A DNA stretch of 64,000 nt from Diplocarpon mali (taxonomy: Eukaryota > Ascomycota > Leotiomycetes > Helotiales > Drepanopezizaceae). The position numbers and the translations under genes are program-made. Numbering within the stretch: position 1 is the stretch's first letter; each line of letters begins with the position of its first letter. Location of the stretch: positions 1 to 64,000 of the forward strand of contig JAENRP010000096.1 of the NCBI GenBank assembly GCA_024741835.1. The letters run 5' to 3'. This document shows positions 22,851-35,205 of the stretch, in pieces. The notes beneath the pieces are model-generated. The model saw nothing but the letters and a program-made list of their open reading frames with translations, ran no database searches and had not been told where the DNA came from.

Positions 22851-23354
22851 TTCATTCTCGTTGTTCTGCAGTGTGGTGACGGGATACTAGATATATGGAG
22901 TCTTGCGGCGTTGGTATACTACGCTGTGGGGTTTGGATTTGACGGATCACTACTGTATAGCATAAGACTAGTTTAAGAGGGCGGGAATCACATGCTTGAC
23001 GAATTTGTTCTTGCGAACTACAATTCTCCCTTTTTGTTTATGCCTAGTGAACAAAAGTAAATACAATGTCAGTATGCGTGAAGAACAAACGTAGGATATT
23101 TGATAAAGCCTTCATACACTTGTGGGCTAGTCTTAGAAGATGGAGAAATTACTGATGTTTTGTGTCGTATACACTTCAAAATCCTAGAAAGTAGCTTAGA
23201 GTCCTGGTGTCCTGGTGTCCTGGTATCCAAAAGTACTCTGTAATTAATATGCAGCCTTGCATTTCAGCCTTGCATGCCTGCTCCACTAGAAATTCTTTAA
23301 CTCCGTTGAAGATCCTTTCTTGCTAGACAAGCCAATTGCAACAGCCATTGCTAC
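22851..23354. other. Intergenic
   Basis: A 504-bp spacer between two plus-strand genes. CCTGGTGTCCTGGTGTCCTGGTATCC at 23203-23227 is a short 9-10-bp tandem triplet. Nothing else was noticed. Confidence 0.4.
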
Positions 23355-24659
23355 ATGTCGCGACCTGTCTCATGGGTAATCCGTAGGGCTTGTTGTTCCA
23401 GGGCACTTCCGTATAGACTATGGAGTGCATCCAGAACTGCTCGAGGTCCGATTAGCAGTACTGAATTACCCTCGAACACCCGCTCCTCATCGTCCTCGAC
23501 AAGATGGAAGAGCAGACAAGGCCGAGACTCTTTTGCCAGAGAAGCAAAAGTCCAGGGCTTAAAAAGTAGAGCTGCTTTCAAGCTTCTGGAAGTATGACGA
23601 TCCGACCAAATTTGGGGAACGGCTTGCTGATGGTAGTAGATTGACTCCAAGTATAAAATATTCAAGACGGGGCAGACAGTGGTGGACCTGGTGAGTCCAT
23701 ACTTGAATAGATTGGAAACTCGACTTACTTACGATTTTGCTATAGGGATATGCACCTGGAAGCTGGTCGCAGGTCTTGTAGTCCCAACATCTTCAGCCGA
23801 CTCGAGTATTCACAGGCTTCTAGGTAGCTGTCGAACGCACGAAACCCTCTGGCCGAATCGTCGGCATTGACATAATCCCCGCCCAACCGCCCAAAGGCGT
23901 TTCCACAATTCAAGGGAATTTCCTTTCGACCGGTGTACAAGCAGAAGTAAAACGATTTCTCTCAGACCCGGACCGGGGCCGCCCCAAACAGCAGCTCTTC
24001 TCTGTCATCCAAGACCCGACCGCAAACGAGCCGAAGGTGTTGGTGCCTGAGGAGGAAGAGAGCTATATTGATCATGAACGGCATGTGGGCGAGGAAGACA
24101 CCGAGGCGGTGGAGAATCTGAAGAAGAATGGCAAGAAGAGCCGCAATGGGCCTGACAAGCTGGTGGACGTGGTCTTGAGTGATATGTCCGAACCCTGGCC
24201 TCAGACTACTGGATTCTGGAAAAGAAGTCTAAGTGACCCGTATATTAGGATGATGAATACGAGCGGCATCAACTTCAAAGACCATGCTGGAAGTATGGTA
24301 AGTTCAATTCATACAAGAGCTATTATAGGCTTATCTCTGATAGACATGCAGGACCTCTGCGCTGCGGCGCTACAGTTCGCCCATGATACTCTTCGCGTTG
24401 GGGGGCATTTTGTCTGCAAATTTTATCAGGGCTCCGAGGACAAGGCTTTAGAGAAGCAGTTGAGAGTATTGTTCAAGTTTGTTCACAGGGAGAAGCCTGA
24501 GTCCTCTCGAAGTGTAAGTGCATCATTACTGAAATTTAAGGGATAAACACTAATGCCTTTGGCTATATCTAGGAATCCAAAGAAGCATATTTTGTGGCAC
24601 TGAGGCGGAAGAGCGATGCTGGTGTTGATGAGCCTCAGAGCACTGATGATGTACCCTAG
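23355..24659 (+). CDS. MRM2: Mitochondrial rRNA 2'-O-methyltransferase (FtsJ/RrmJ family)
   Basis: Six exons (23355-23591, 23640-23690, 23746-23772, 23824-24297, 24352-24513, 24573-24659), all phase 0, give 345 aa. The basic, Ser/Arg-rich N-terminus suits a mitochondrial presequence. FtsJ features follow: SRAAFKLLEIDSKYKIF (catalytic Lys), TVVDLGYAPGSWSQ (SAM-binding motif I), GRIVGIDIIP, VVLSDMSEPW (catalytic Asp), GGHFVCKFYQG (catalytic Lys) and SKEAYFVALRRK (catalytic Glu), completing the K-D-K-E tetrad. An acidic insert between motifs (about residues 150-205) enlarges it relative to bacterial RrmJ, as in other fungal MRM2 proteins. It should methylate the mitochondrial large-subunit rRNA. 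Exon 3 is only 27 nt and encodes GYAPGSWSQ. It is convergent with eL18. Confidence 0.92.
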
Positions 24660-24988
24660 CAAAGTACAACTTTATGAACGGTGCCCCGGCCCCTGGTGAT
24701 ACATAAAATGGGGTTTTAAAACTTGGATAAGGCCTATTGATATCCATGTTAAAGCTACTGATTTAATTACAGTTAGCAAAGTTTTTTTTTCACTAGCAAT
24801 GTTTCTGGCCCTTTGAGTTTATTTGTTCTTGATGCTTTGATTGAGACTTCGTTTTAGCGTGCCTAGAAATCATGCACTTCAAAGAATGCTGCCACAAAGT
24901 CCTCACTGATAGGCCATTCTGTCTCCAGATAAATCTCAACTGCCAAGGCCAAATATTCGTAACACTCAATCCACTAGAGGCACCGACT
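24660..24988. other. Convergent 3' spacer
   Basis: 329 bp between the MRM2 and eL18 stop codons, with a T9 run near 24783. No gene. Confidence 0.5.
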
Positions 24989-25886
24989 TTAGACCTTGAA
25001 GCCTCTCGAAGCTCTGCGTCCACGAGCCTTCTCGAACTTGCGCCCCTTAGACTCGACCTTGGGCTTCTTGTGCTTGTGGGGACCTGCGTCAAAATTAGTA
25101 CAGTACTTTGCGACAAAATACAGGGCAGAAGTTTGCGCCACATTCGGNNNNNNNNNNNNNCAAAAATCTAGCGATCAAACTCACCGAAGCCAAAGTGCTT
25201 TACGGCCTCTCTAGAGTTCTTGGGACCTCTGAGGAGGAGGGTGTTGCTTCCGGTAGGAGCTCTCAAAGCCAATTGATCGAGAGTCAAAACTTCTCCACCA
25301 GCAGCGATGATGCGCGCACGAGCGGTAGCAGTGAAGCGGAGAGCCGCAACGCTGACTTTAGGCACGGTCAAGAGTCGGTTGTCATCAGTCACGGTGCCAA
25401 TAACTACGACAGTCTTGTTGTTCGACTTCTCGGAGATATTCGCAACAATTCGGGAGATCGAGACCGGGGGTCTGTTGATGCGGGACATAAACAAACGGCG
25501 GAGGACGACCTTGTTGAATGAAGACTCAGTTCGGCCTGCACAAAGAGGATTAGCAGAAACCTCATTGGCAGATTGCAGGCGGCGTCCGAGGACTTACGAG
25601 CCAAGAAGCGGTAAAGCTTCACAAGCAACTTGAGGTAGACATTGTCGCTCTTTGGCGCCTTGCGGTGAGTGTTACGGACGTGGTGGGCGTCAAGATCGAT
25701 TCCTAGTGTAAACACCTCTTCATCAGCCTATGGCCAATTATGCTCTTTGCAATTCGGTCTTGCGACACAAGCTGCTGCGCTAGGTCAGGTTCTTTACGAT
25801 GCACTTCGACCTCGCGGCCAAGAAGATACGTTCGCAGAGACGCAAGACTGTCACTTGCATATGGAGGCTGATAGGAACATACCCAT
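24989..25886 (-). CDS. RPL18: 60S ribosomal protein eL18
   Basis: Four exons, complement(24989-25083, 25185-25535, 25598-25702, 25883-25886), give 184 aa, matching the usual 185-188. The first exon is only ATGG, followed by a 180-nt intron, a common layout in fungal ribosomal protein genes. Diagnostic pieces are [60 protein letters not shown] and [20 protein letters not shown] at the C-terminus. The last intron (25084-25184) contains the 13-N gap at 25148-25160; coding sequence is unaffected. It is divergent from the mitochondrial carrier across 1.4 kb. Confidence 0.95.
25148..25160. other. Small assembly gap in eL18 intron
   Basis: Thirteen N lie inside the last intron of RPL18. Splice sites on both sides are intact. 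Confidence 0.95.
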
Positions 25887-27263
25887 TGTTGCGGTTGTCG
25901 ACGATTGTTTTTTACAAAGCCAGAAAAGAGCACTTGGATTTGATTGAAGTTGTGGGAGCAGAAGTTCGCGCTAGTAGGAAAAGCTAAAATAAGCGAGAGT
26001 CTAGCTGAGTTTGTAAAGAACACCGGAAGCAAATGGTAATTGTTCTGTCATGAGTTGCTCATGCGTTATTTGTGATTTTCAGCAATTTCGAGCCATCTTG
26101 TATGTTTTTGACAAAGTTCCTACATCTATTCTATCGAATCCATCAAGATCAAAATCTATTTTTCAATCACATGACTATTCCGTGCCACAATTTTGGGCTC
26201 TGCGCTATTGCTAACGAAGATCTTCCTAGGCACAGTATTATGAAATGTATACTGTAAGTAAGGTAGTCTCTGGATAGGACTTTCAGAAGCAGACTGTTGT
26301 TGATCAAGCTGTAGCTATCGGATAGAAAGTTGGCTTCCTTACTAGCACCATAAGTTCACAATCAGTAGTAGCACTAGTACAGGTAGGTACATAATGTTCT
26401 CTTAAGTACATTTCGAAGATTAGTCTACTAACACACTCGCAAAATGGTAATGAACTTGTTGAATGCAGTTGATCAGAATCTGAAAGAGCCAGATAGCTAT
26501 TAATTGACTAAATACGCAGCTTGAGCCAGCTGGCTTCCTGGTTTGCAGTTGTTCCAGAAGACACCTCTTCTCAAAGGCACTTCCAGAGTCTCTTTCGCGT
26601 GTTATCATACCTGGACATTACCACCAGATATATTCCTAAACCAACGTCTCAAGGCCCCATCCAAACTTGGTACTTAGACAGGAGATTTTAGTCAACCTAC
26701 CTAATATGCTTTGCATTCCTTCTTCCACACTTCGCTGTGATAACTACGGGTCTGCCCCGCTTAGTAGTCTGCCGCCTCAGCTTCTGATTTCTTGGCGTGA
26801 CGATGCTTGAATTATGACCGAAACAATCTTTACATCTCCCGACCTAAATGCAACGTACTCTCTTGCCCATTTCTTACGATCCTAACCTCAAATGCCAGCT
26901 TTCATACCTCTCATACCTACTAGTGAGATCCGCGACTCCTCAAAACTGCCTTTTCCATCATCCCTGAATGGACAGTAGACTTATTCCTCCAAGACCGACC
27001 TCCTGTCTGCTCTCTCTGTTCTTTAGTGTTACAAGTTAACTGGACCTCAAAACTACAGTACATTCGACACTGCCTACGCCACCCACGTCCTCGAATCAAA
27101 TTTCCTACACGCAGAGGTTCCCAATTGATGGTTTTGAGTTATCGAGTCCGTGAGATCTACACGTCTCTGCGCGCAAGGACTGTTATAATTGCTCGCATGC
27201 GCTGAGCTCCAAGACCCATTGAGCTTCAGGCAGGGCTTGTCCATCTCAAAATTTCTAATCAAG
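25887..27263. other. Divergent intergenic region
   Basis: About 1.38 kb between head-to-head eL18 and mitochondrial carrier genes. No open frame of note, no repeat array and no RNA gene seen. It presumably holds both promoters. Confidence 0.4.
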
Positions 27264-28475
27264 ATGGCTTCTGTAAGTGATGTATCATCTTACTTAGGTC
27301 GTTAGCTAATCGAGGAACAATTCAGTCTGGGAAAGAATCTCTCAAGCCGAATTATGGCCCTAAAGTCCTACAAATGCGTGAGATACTCGCGCAGCCAGTC
27401 TTTGCTGCGTTTTGTGCCGGGGGAGTGGCAGGTGCGGTGTCTCGGACTGTGGTATCACCTCTGGAGAGACTCAAGATTCTGTTCCAAATACAAAGTGCCG
27501 GACGGGAAGAATACAAGCTCTCTGTGGGTAAAGGACTTGCCAAGATGTGGAGAGATGAAGGATGGCGTGGATTCATGCGGGGAAACGGTACAAATTGCAT
27601 TCGTATAGTTCCCTATTCTGCTGTTCAGTTCGGCAGCTACAATTTCTACAAGAAGGTAAGCTCTCTAAAATCACTGAGGATACTGGATCAGGCCCGACAG
27701 TCATTAACACTGACAGTGGTTTGAACCTTCTCCTGGGGCTGATCTAAGCTCTTTGAGACGCTTAGTCTGTGGAGGTGCTGCTGGTATTACCTCTGTATTT
27801 TGCACATATCCTCTGGATATAGTTCGGACACGCCTATCCATTCAGTCGGCCTCATTTGCAGCTCTTAGTCAGACACAAAGGGACAGACTTCCTGGAATGT
27901 GGGCAACTTTGGTTACCATGTATAAGACAGAAGGTGGCATTCTGGCACTTTACAGAGGAATCATACCTACTGTGGCTGGAGTTGCACCATATGTAAGTCT
28001 GGCCCATCTGGGTGTCCCTACTACGCAGCTGATCCAGGGTTCCTCAGGTTGGCTTGAATTTTATGACCTACGAGATCGTTCGCAAATATCTCACCCCAGA
28101 AGGTGAGAAGAATCCGAGCGCTTTGCGGAAACTTGCAGCAGGTGCTATTTCAGGAGCAGTTGCCCAGACTTGCACCTACCCTTTGTAAGTTGCAGACTTC
28201 TGCTTGTGACTGGCATGCTTGGCGACTAACACAGAACCAGTGATGTTCTCCGCCGCAGATTTCAAATCAACACAATGAGTGGGATGGGTTACCAGTACAA
28301 GTCCATTCTTGACGCAGTTAAAGTCATCATTGCACAAGAAGGGCCGAAAGGCATGTACAAAGGCATTGTCCCAAATTTGCTCAAGGTTGCCCCAAGCATG
28401 GCCAGTAGTTGGCTCAGCTTTGAAATGACCAGGGACTTTTTACTTACTCTCAGGTCGGAAGAGACAAGTCTGTGA
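27264..28475 (+). CDS. Mitochondrial solute carrier (YPR011C-like)
   Basis: Five exons (27264-27272, 27326-27655, 27717-27992, 28048-28184, 28241-28475) give 328 aa. Three mitochondrial-carrier repeats are present, each opening with its signature: SPLERLKILFQ, YPLDIVRTRLS and YPFDVLRRRFQ. RGNGTNCIRIVPYSAVQF and YRGIIPTVAGVAPYVGLNF mark the ends of repeats 1 and 2. A C-terminal segment, KVAPSMASSWLSFEMTRDF, closes the third. This pattern is closest to yeast YPR011C (transport of adenosine phosphosulfates) and the SLC25A42/Leu5 branch; substrate assignment is inference. The first exon is a 9-nt micro-exon (Met-Ala-Ser). Inner mitochondrial membrane, about six spans. Confidence 0.93.
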
Positions 28476-29206
28476 GGAATTTCATGTTAGTCTATGCTCC
28501 TCAGGTGAAAATTCTATCATTGGACGTTGCCACTTCAGAGTAGCACTTGGGAAATAGAGCCCAGTATAGCTCTAGTAGTCAAACAAAAGGCTTTGTATAT
28601 ATTAGGGCGTTGGTTATGACTGGGTTGGCATCTGGAGTGGGCGCATAAATGATTGTAGAGAGAAAGACCGAGGCGTCTTATTGCACTGTATTTGATGGTC
28701 TTTATGAGCGGTATATAGACTCAAATAAGTTGTGTTGCATGTTGGAAACTTAGAGGCCGAAGGGCTAACTTCACATGCACCTATGGATGTAAAGCAATGC
28801 TCAAAATCTCAATAGAAACCTGACGTCTCCCTGTGTGAGAAAGGAATCTGTCAAACAAATTGCCTCAATCTGAGAGCGAATAGCCAGCTGACTACAGGGT
28901 TAGGCATTTCGAAGAAAATCGGTCATTATTGGCTAGTATCTCATAGGCGTGATACATAATGGAAAAACTCCTTTCACCTAAACATGCATTATGCCAGCCG
29001 CGTCGCGGTTCATGGTCATGTGATATATACTAGCGCTGGCGCTAAGTTGAAGCTCTCTCCCTAGCCCATGTCAGTCTTTGCCGTTCGTGAAGAACCTCAA
29101 CGTCAGCTTCCCGACAACTTCAGTTACCCGGCAGTGACTTGCACTGTATCTCCAATATCTGCAAGAAACCAAATAGCAAATATCTGGATCATCATCGGTT
29201 TGCAAG
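28476..29206. other. Intergenic
   Basis: 731 bp holding the 3' end of the carrier gene and the promoter of the SR-protein gene. No gene recognised. Confidence 0.4.
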
Positions 29207-30371
29207 ATGTCTCGTGGTGGCACTACTCTTTACGTCACTGTTAGTTCAAGCTCTTTTCATAGATAGCTCCATCGCACCTGTTTTTTCTTGCCCGCGCTCG
29301 CAATAAATTGAACAAAACACCAACTGACTTGATTCTTATAGGGTTTCGGACCCGGCACCCGAGCTCGCGACCTTGCCTACGAATTCGAACGGTATGTCAG
29401 CCAACGTCGATATCTCGATGATCACCCTCGATTGCGGTGATATACCTCTCCCTATATATCCTCGTCGTTCCTCCTCGAGACCTCGCCGTCACCCTCGTCT
29501 CCTACCTGCGCGCGATTCCAATCCTCTTCGTTCGATCGAGCGGTCGCACAATGATTCGACCATTGTATTTACGTATTTTCTTCGCGAACACCGAGCTGCG
29601 CCCGAGCTGCAGCGGATCGGAAATCCTACAATCATGTCTTACATTCTGCTCTCTCCTCCTTCCTTGCCCTCACAAAAGGACATTCGAAACTGACCTGGAG
29701 TGCTGCAGCTATGGCCGTCTTGTTCGTTGCGACATTCCCGCCCCACGTACTGCACAAAGTCGCCTGTCAGTTCAATCCAATCCACCTCGAAGTATATTCT
29801 AATATGGTTGACACCTGAAGTAGGTTCGCTTTCGTCGAGTATGAGAGTCGCCGTGATGCCGACGATGCCTACCATGAAATGCACAATAAGCGTCTGGGGC
29901 GTGATGATATGTTGAAAATTGAGGCATGTTGCTACTTCAATTTTTCATCATTACAATCGCTAATCATGTCTAGTGGGCCCGAACTCCCCCTTCTGCCTCA
30001 TGGCGCTTTGATTCCGGCAGCGAGCGCGAGCGTGCTCGCGGTCCTCCAGGCGGTGGCCGCCGTTCTCCTCGCCGTGGAGGTCGTTCTCCATCTCCTCGAC
30101 GTGGCCGTGGCGACTACTCTCCTCGTAAGGACGATCGCCGAGACCGAGACTACGACCGCCGTGACCGTGACCGCGACCGCTCTCGCAGTCCAGAGGACAG
30201 GTAAAAAAAAAAAAAAAACTGTCCCATCTCCACCACACAACTTCTTACACCTTATTCAGGGATCGCGATGTGAAGGATGAGCGTGAACGTGATGAACCAG
30301 GTCGCGAGAATGGCACAAATGGTGAAGATAGGAAAGGTGAACTTACACTTCCAAGTCGTCCGAAGGACTAA
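29207..30371 (+). CDS. SR-type splicing factor, one RRM
   Basis: Six exons (29207-29239, 29342-29391, 29709-29765, 29824-29923, 29974-30200, 30260-30371) give 192 aa. The RRM (about residues 7-80) shows RNP2 (TLYVTGFG) and RNP1 (LFAFVEYES), followed by HNKRLGRDDMLKIEWARTPP. The C-terminus is rich in RG, RS and RD dipeptides. Such proteins (S. pombe Srp1/Srp2 type) bind exons and help spliceosome assembly. The fourth intron (29924-29973) opens GCATGT: only a GC donor keeps the frame into WARTPPSASWRF. The fifth intron starts GT followed by A16. The 317-nt second intron is unusually long for this window, as is common for autoregulated SR genes. Confidence 0.9.
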
Positions 30372-30929
30372 ACTCGCTGATACCCTGCCGAAAGTTGCTA
30401 TCGAATCTCCCCCTCAAACGCATGATGAGCTGGACATAGCTGAATAGGTTGGCCCACCACTTTCGAGGAGTATTTCACGGCGGACAAAAGTTCGATTTGA
30501 CTATTTTTCTTCCGTAGCATACTACTTCACTCTTGTGTTTCTAGATTTGTTGCCCTCGTTGGCCCCCGATTTCGATTCGATCGAGCGAGTACCACAGCGG
30601 CGGCATCCTGAAATCCGAGACATCGAACGGCGGCGGTTTGTAATAGTTCTTAACATAGCAAAAACCCATAGAGGAATACAGCGTCTAATTGATATGATAT
30701 GCGTTTATCATTCGAACGGTGACTTCCATTTGAGAAACATGATGATTTTCTACTCGTTCATTGCTTTGGTCTCTAAGTCCTTGGTCTGTTATGGTTGTGA
30801 GAGTGGAATTGGCACTACCTGATATCCAAGTGGAGACAGGCGATCGTTGCGCAGACTCGATACTGCATGCATAATACATATGAATGCCAGTCCCAGTTGA
30901 TCCAATCCTGTCCAAAGTCACGACCGCAT
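30372..30929. other. Convergent intergenic
   Basis: 558 bp between the stop codons of the SR and DDHD genes. No feature recognised. Confidence 0.45.
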
Positions 30930-33900
30930 CTAAGCTGCCCCTCTTGCCCTACCTATGTCTTTCCTCACGCTTGTAGACAGTGCGGCCCGATGTCTAGAGA
31001 GCAGCTGCGACATCACGAAATGGCTGACGTCTTCGTCCGCCCAGTATGAGATGTGGCTTGCAATCGTGCTATCTCAGATTAGCGAGAGGCTCTTCAGCTC
31101 AAGGGGAGCTCAACTAACTTTATCGGATTAAAGTCAAGAACACTCCTGTGAAATCCTGGTCAATCAACGTGTCATGGGTAATCGACGTGGGAACTCACTC
31201 CTGGATACTGTAATCTACTCTACCGTTCTACATGGGGAAAATTAGTATCATAGCTGACGGATGGTACTTGAAGCAGCAACATTCGGATCCCCAAGTCCTG
31301 TTGGGCGGAACAGCTTACTTGATTCAAACCCCTGACCTTCGCCTCCTCTCTTCTCAATTTCTTGCCCTTCTCCTCAGCCTGCGACCACTCATTATCACCG
31401 TCATCGCTTTGGCTCTCCCTCCTCTTCTGGAATCCCGCATACAGAGTCTCGATCTCATCATCGATCAAAGTAGGTGGACTCGCACCCTTGCCGTCTCTGT
31501 CCGCGGCTGCAGTATCCTCAGCGAGCTGTCTCTTCTTATCATTGGTATTATCAGGCTGAGGAGGAGCATTATCGGGAGAGATCACGCCGCCGCCGATGTT
31601 GGTTCCTGCACCCACGGACTGCGAAACGGCCTTTTGAGGTGCAGGGGCTGCCATCTGCGCCACGTCTTCGCTTGTGAGACCGAGACTGCGGTTCAGGAGG
31701 CTGCTGGCTATGCCAGAGCTTAGTGATGACCAGAGGCCGCTCATGCTCTGACCGACTTTGGCGCCGATTCCCGAGACGCTGGCTGAGATGGTCTTTTTGG
31801 TGTATGGAAGTAGTTGTGGTTTCATGGATGACATTGCTGGGGCGATGAGTGGCTCTAGTCTATATGCGATTGGATCACTGGGGTGCTTTAAGTATATTTA
31901 GTTAATATCTTGCTCTAGCAAACAGGTTTGAGAGAGTTTGGGCTACTTACAAAAATATTGAAGAGCTGGCCCGTCTTGGGTGATGAAATAGTGAGAGGTA
32001 GTCCAGTCACAGAAGAGATGTTTTCTCCTGAAGCAAACCGAAAAAACGGGTCTTGCATATCCTCAGGATCCATCGGTGATTCGGCCGGCAGAGCGTCATC
32101 TCTCTGATGTCTAGCGAGGATACTTCTCCCTTTGAGCATCTGGAACAGCCCGATGGGAGACCCAAGGCAGTAGAAGTCTTCAACAGCGAACTTGAGATCA
32201 AGGTCCTTCACCTCTTGTCTTCCGCGAGGAGGTCGGAGTCTGTTCTGTCCCCGGTGGCCAACTAACCCTTTAACGCTTTGCTTCTGGCGGCAAAGAATAT
32301 CGAAGAAGATGGCAGAGCCTAGCGAGTGTCCAATGAGGCTCACTTTGCCCTTGAAATTTGGGTTTCGCTCAAGGAAGAGGTCGAACACTCGATTTGATTC
32401 GGCAGTCACTAGTTGGGCAATGTGTTCGCGGTATGCACTTTGATAGAGCAGAATATCCAATGCCAAGTCCGTGATTAGTGACCGAACAAAAGGTACACCT
32501 TCTACCGTGATGTCCTCTAAGCTTGGATAGTCCTCATCTTCCCCAAATGCATCACCAAGATCGTGTTCTCTCCGGTTTTGTCTGACTCCCTTTCTGGGAA
32601 AATCTAAAAGATGCCGCCAGCATATGGGCAACACCTGAATGCGACAATTTTTGGGAAATTTATCAATATCCGAATTGAGAGCCTGAAGGTCAGCACTATT
32701 TCCGTAGACGCTCTTCAGATTCTTTCTCAACACGTTCACATCATGGATGAAGTTGACGGACTCGGTCCTCATGCCTAATCGTTGTCCAATGCCATGAGTG
32801 ACTAAGACCAGATGATCGATTTCTCGGCCCTGATTCTCTCCGTCTCGTTCATTGTAGTCATTCTGGATCTCTTTCTCGTCCCGCTTCCTGACAGCTTCTG
32901 CTTCCGATTCAGCGTCAATCTCGCCCGTCAAAACAGCCTTGGTAGATTCTTGTACTGCTTGGTTCTCAGGTCGACTGACAGAAGGCGGAGCCGAGCGCCT
33001 CTTGAGCAGCCTCTGCTGCTGCACGTCAAGCTGCAACTCTGACACATTCGAACCCTTGATTGCTGCACTAGTAGGCGTCGTGGACCCCTTTTCCTCCTTG
33101 GCCTTCCCTTCCGAGTACCCTCGAACCAGCTTGATGCCACTCAAATAAGCTCCGCCAGCGAAGCGTTCGTATACACTGCTACTTACCCTTGCCATGATAG
33201 AGTCGGTAGAAAGCCAGGCAACGGATGAGTCCTGATACGTGACGATGGAGTTCATGAACGTCCCAAAAAGACGATAGCTTTGCGGCTGGTGCGGGCTCGG
33301 GGGAGGCATCTCTTTTGTCTTATTGGTGGCATCGTCAAGCGCCTGCTGATTGGCAGCCCTCAAATTTTCGGACGAAGCCTTTGGAGTAATCTCACCAGAT
33401 CCGGCCTGGTTCCTGCTGAAAGCCCCGGATATAGCTAAAGATTTAGGGTCCTCCCCTACTTTGGTCGGTTTTTCAAGAGCCTTGGGATATCTGAATGGCA
33501 TTATTTTGAGATATCCTTCTTCAAGCTGCTGAGCGAGATTCTCCTCACAAGGTCTCAATGTCGATCCCTCTTGATAGAACCAACTGCCCCGACGAACTTC
33601 GTAGATGGGACCCAGCCAGTACAGGGGACTGAGTTCACGCTGTTCAATATCCACATCGAACAGAAAGTCTTCTTGAACAGGTACCCGAACCTTCCCCCCA
33701 GCATGTGTGTCCAGACCAGCTTCATCTATGCTTGTATTTGACTTTCGCCCCGTTGGTGGTGACAGACCTCCGCTGGATTGATCCTCCCCCTTCTGCCGCA
33801 ACTCTCCATGAGGATCGTCGTATTCATCGGCAAGCTTCTGATATGCGGCTTCGATCGAACGACTATCGTGGGCAGAGAAAAGTACGAATTTCTTAGGCGC

Positions 33901-34301
33901 AGGAGCAGGCGCAGCGGGCGGCTTGACGCCTTTATCGTTGACTTTGTTCAGTAGCTTGGGCTTCCTCTTGGGAACCTGGAGTCCTACGCATTAGCATGTG
34001 TGTATGCCGGGGAAAATTATGGCAGATTATAGCTCTCACATACGTCTACGGCATGGAACCACCTGGCATTCAACGGAGGGCAGTCCGCGGGGTATCTCTT
34101 CGAGCTGAACCCATGCCAATTCTGCGTCGTATGGTCGCCTCCACGTTGATGTCCCAGGCCCGAGCCTTCTCCTGGCACAGTTGTAGATGCAGGTTTTGGC
34201 GTCGAGGAACGAGAGCCACCCCACGGGGATATGGAATCGACGGCGGTTGACAGGTACGACCTCTCCGGCTTCTCGGATTTGTTCTCGGGCGTGGAGTCCA
34301 T
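30930..34301 (-). CDS. DDHD-domain phospholipase (PA-PLA1-like)
   Basis: Six exons, complement(30930-31068, 31119-31145, 31199-31227, 31319-31885, 31951-33975, 34044-34301), give 1014 aa with all phases closing. The N-terminal region has SPLYWLGPIYEVRRGSWFYQ, a WWE-like block typical of fungal members. Then follow LVLVTHGIGQRLG and the lipase nucleophile motif SLIGHSLGS, with the DDHD region FAVEDFYCLGSPIGLFQMLK, NIFHPSDPIAYRLEPLI and the closing HISYWADEDVSHFVMSQLLS. The family (yeast YOR022C, animal DDHD1/2) hydrolyses phosphatidic acid or other phospholipids near ER and Golgi membranes. Exons 4 and 5 are micro-exons of 29 and 27 nt. The start ATG at 34301 is the first Met of the exon; the frame is open 47 codons further upstream without an ATG. 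Confidence 0.92.
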
Positions 34302-35205
34302 CCTGCTGGCCTGGCGGTCGAAACGGCCGACCGCGCCCTGCGAGATCGTCCAGTTGAAAGCAGTTGCAGCTCTGAGTGCTTCCGGCAGATACTTGGGGGC
34401 TTTTTTGGCTTGTTCGGCGAGGTTTTTGAGGTATCCAGCCAATTTGGCGGTTTACGTGGGCAAGCTTCCAGGCCAAACGATCTTTATCATAGCCGCGTTT
34501 GTCTCTCGTCTGCGGATAGATGAAACGTAGCAGGTGGGGTACAGTTGTTATCTTGTTATTAACTTCTACTACACAATTTCTCCGTCGCCAAAAGCCATGA
34601 CGATGCGGTTGCTGCGAGGCTGACAGGGGTGAGCTGCAGCCGCCATGTGATCGCGACTTGGGACTTTCAACAACGGCCAAACAGCGCCATAAATAATGAA
34701 TACGGGATGGAGACTGGTATTGAAAGTGGGTATGATCTTGGATACTTTACTTCAAACTAGGGGCAAGGCTAGAGGGTTGTCTCCTTATCTATTCCGGTGA
34801 GTAGGGATATCAAACATGCGACAATACCATGCCAGGGACAAGATGTTGAATTTAAAAATACACGGGTATCGTCGAGTTCGATAGATCCTGCCTCGCTCGC
34901 GCGTCGCCATCCGCCAACACCGGAAGAATCTCTTTTTTCTCAAAGTTCTCTTCTCCTTCTCGGAGATCCTTGGTATTTACTTCTTTTAAGCGAGGCTGCA
35001 AGCCAAGAGTGAACCGTTACGGTATACAGGATGCGGCTGTCAGCATCAACCTGCAGCAAGTACGTACAGCGACAGGTGTCAATCAATGATGAACTGACAC
35101 GCAATGGTATAAAAGTAGAGGCCATACCAGTCCTACCCTGAAATACATAATTATGGTCTGCAAGTAAAAGCATTCCAGGACGATCCACATGCAAGAATTT
35201 ATCGC
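34302..35205. other. Intergenic
   Basis: About 0.9 kb between two minus-strand genes. The first 150 bp are an open extension of the DDHD first exon without an ATG. Nothing else recognised. Confidence 0.4.
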
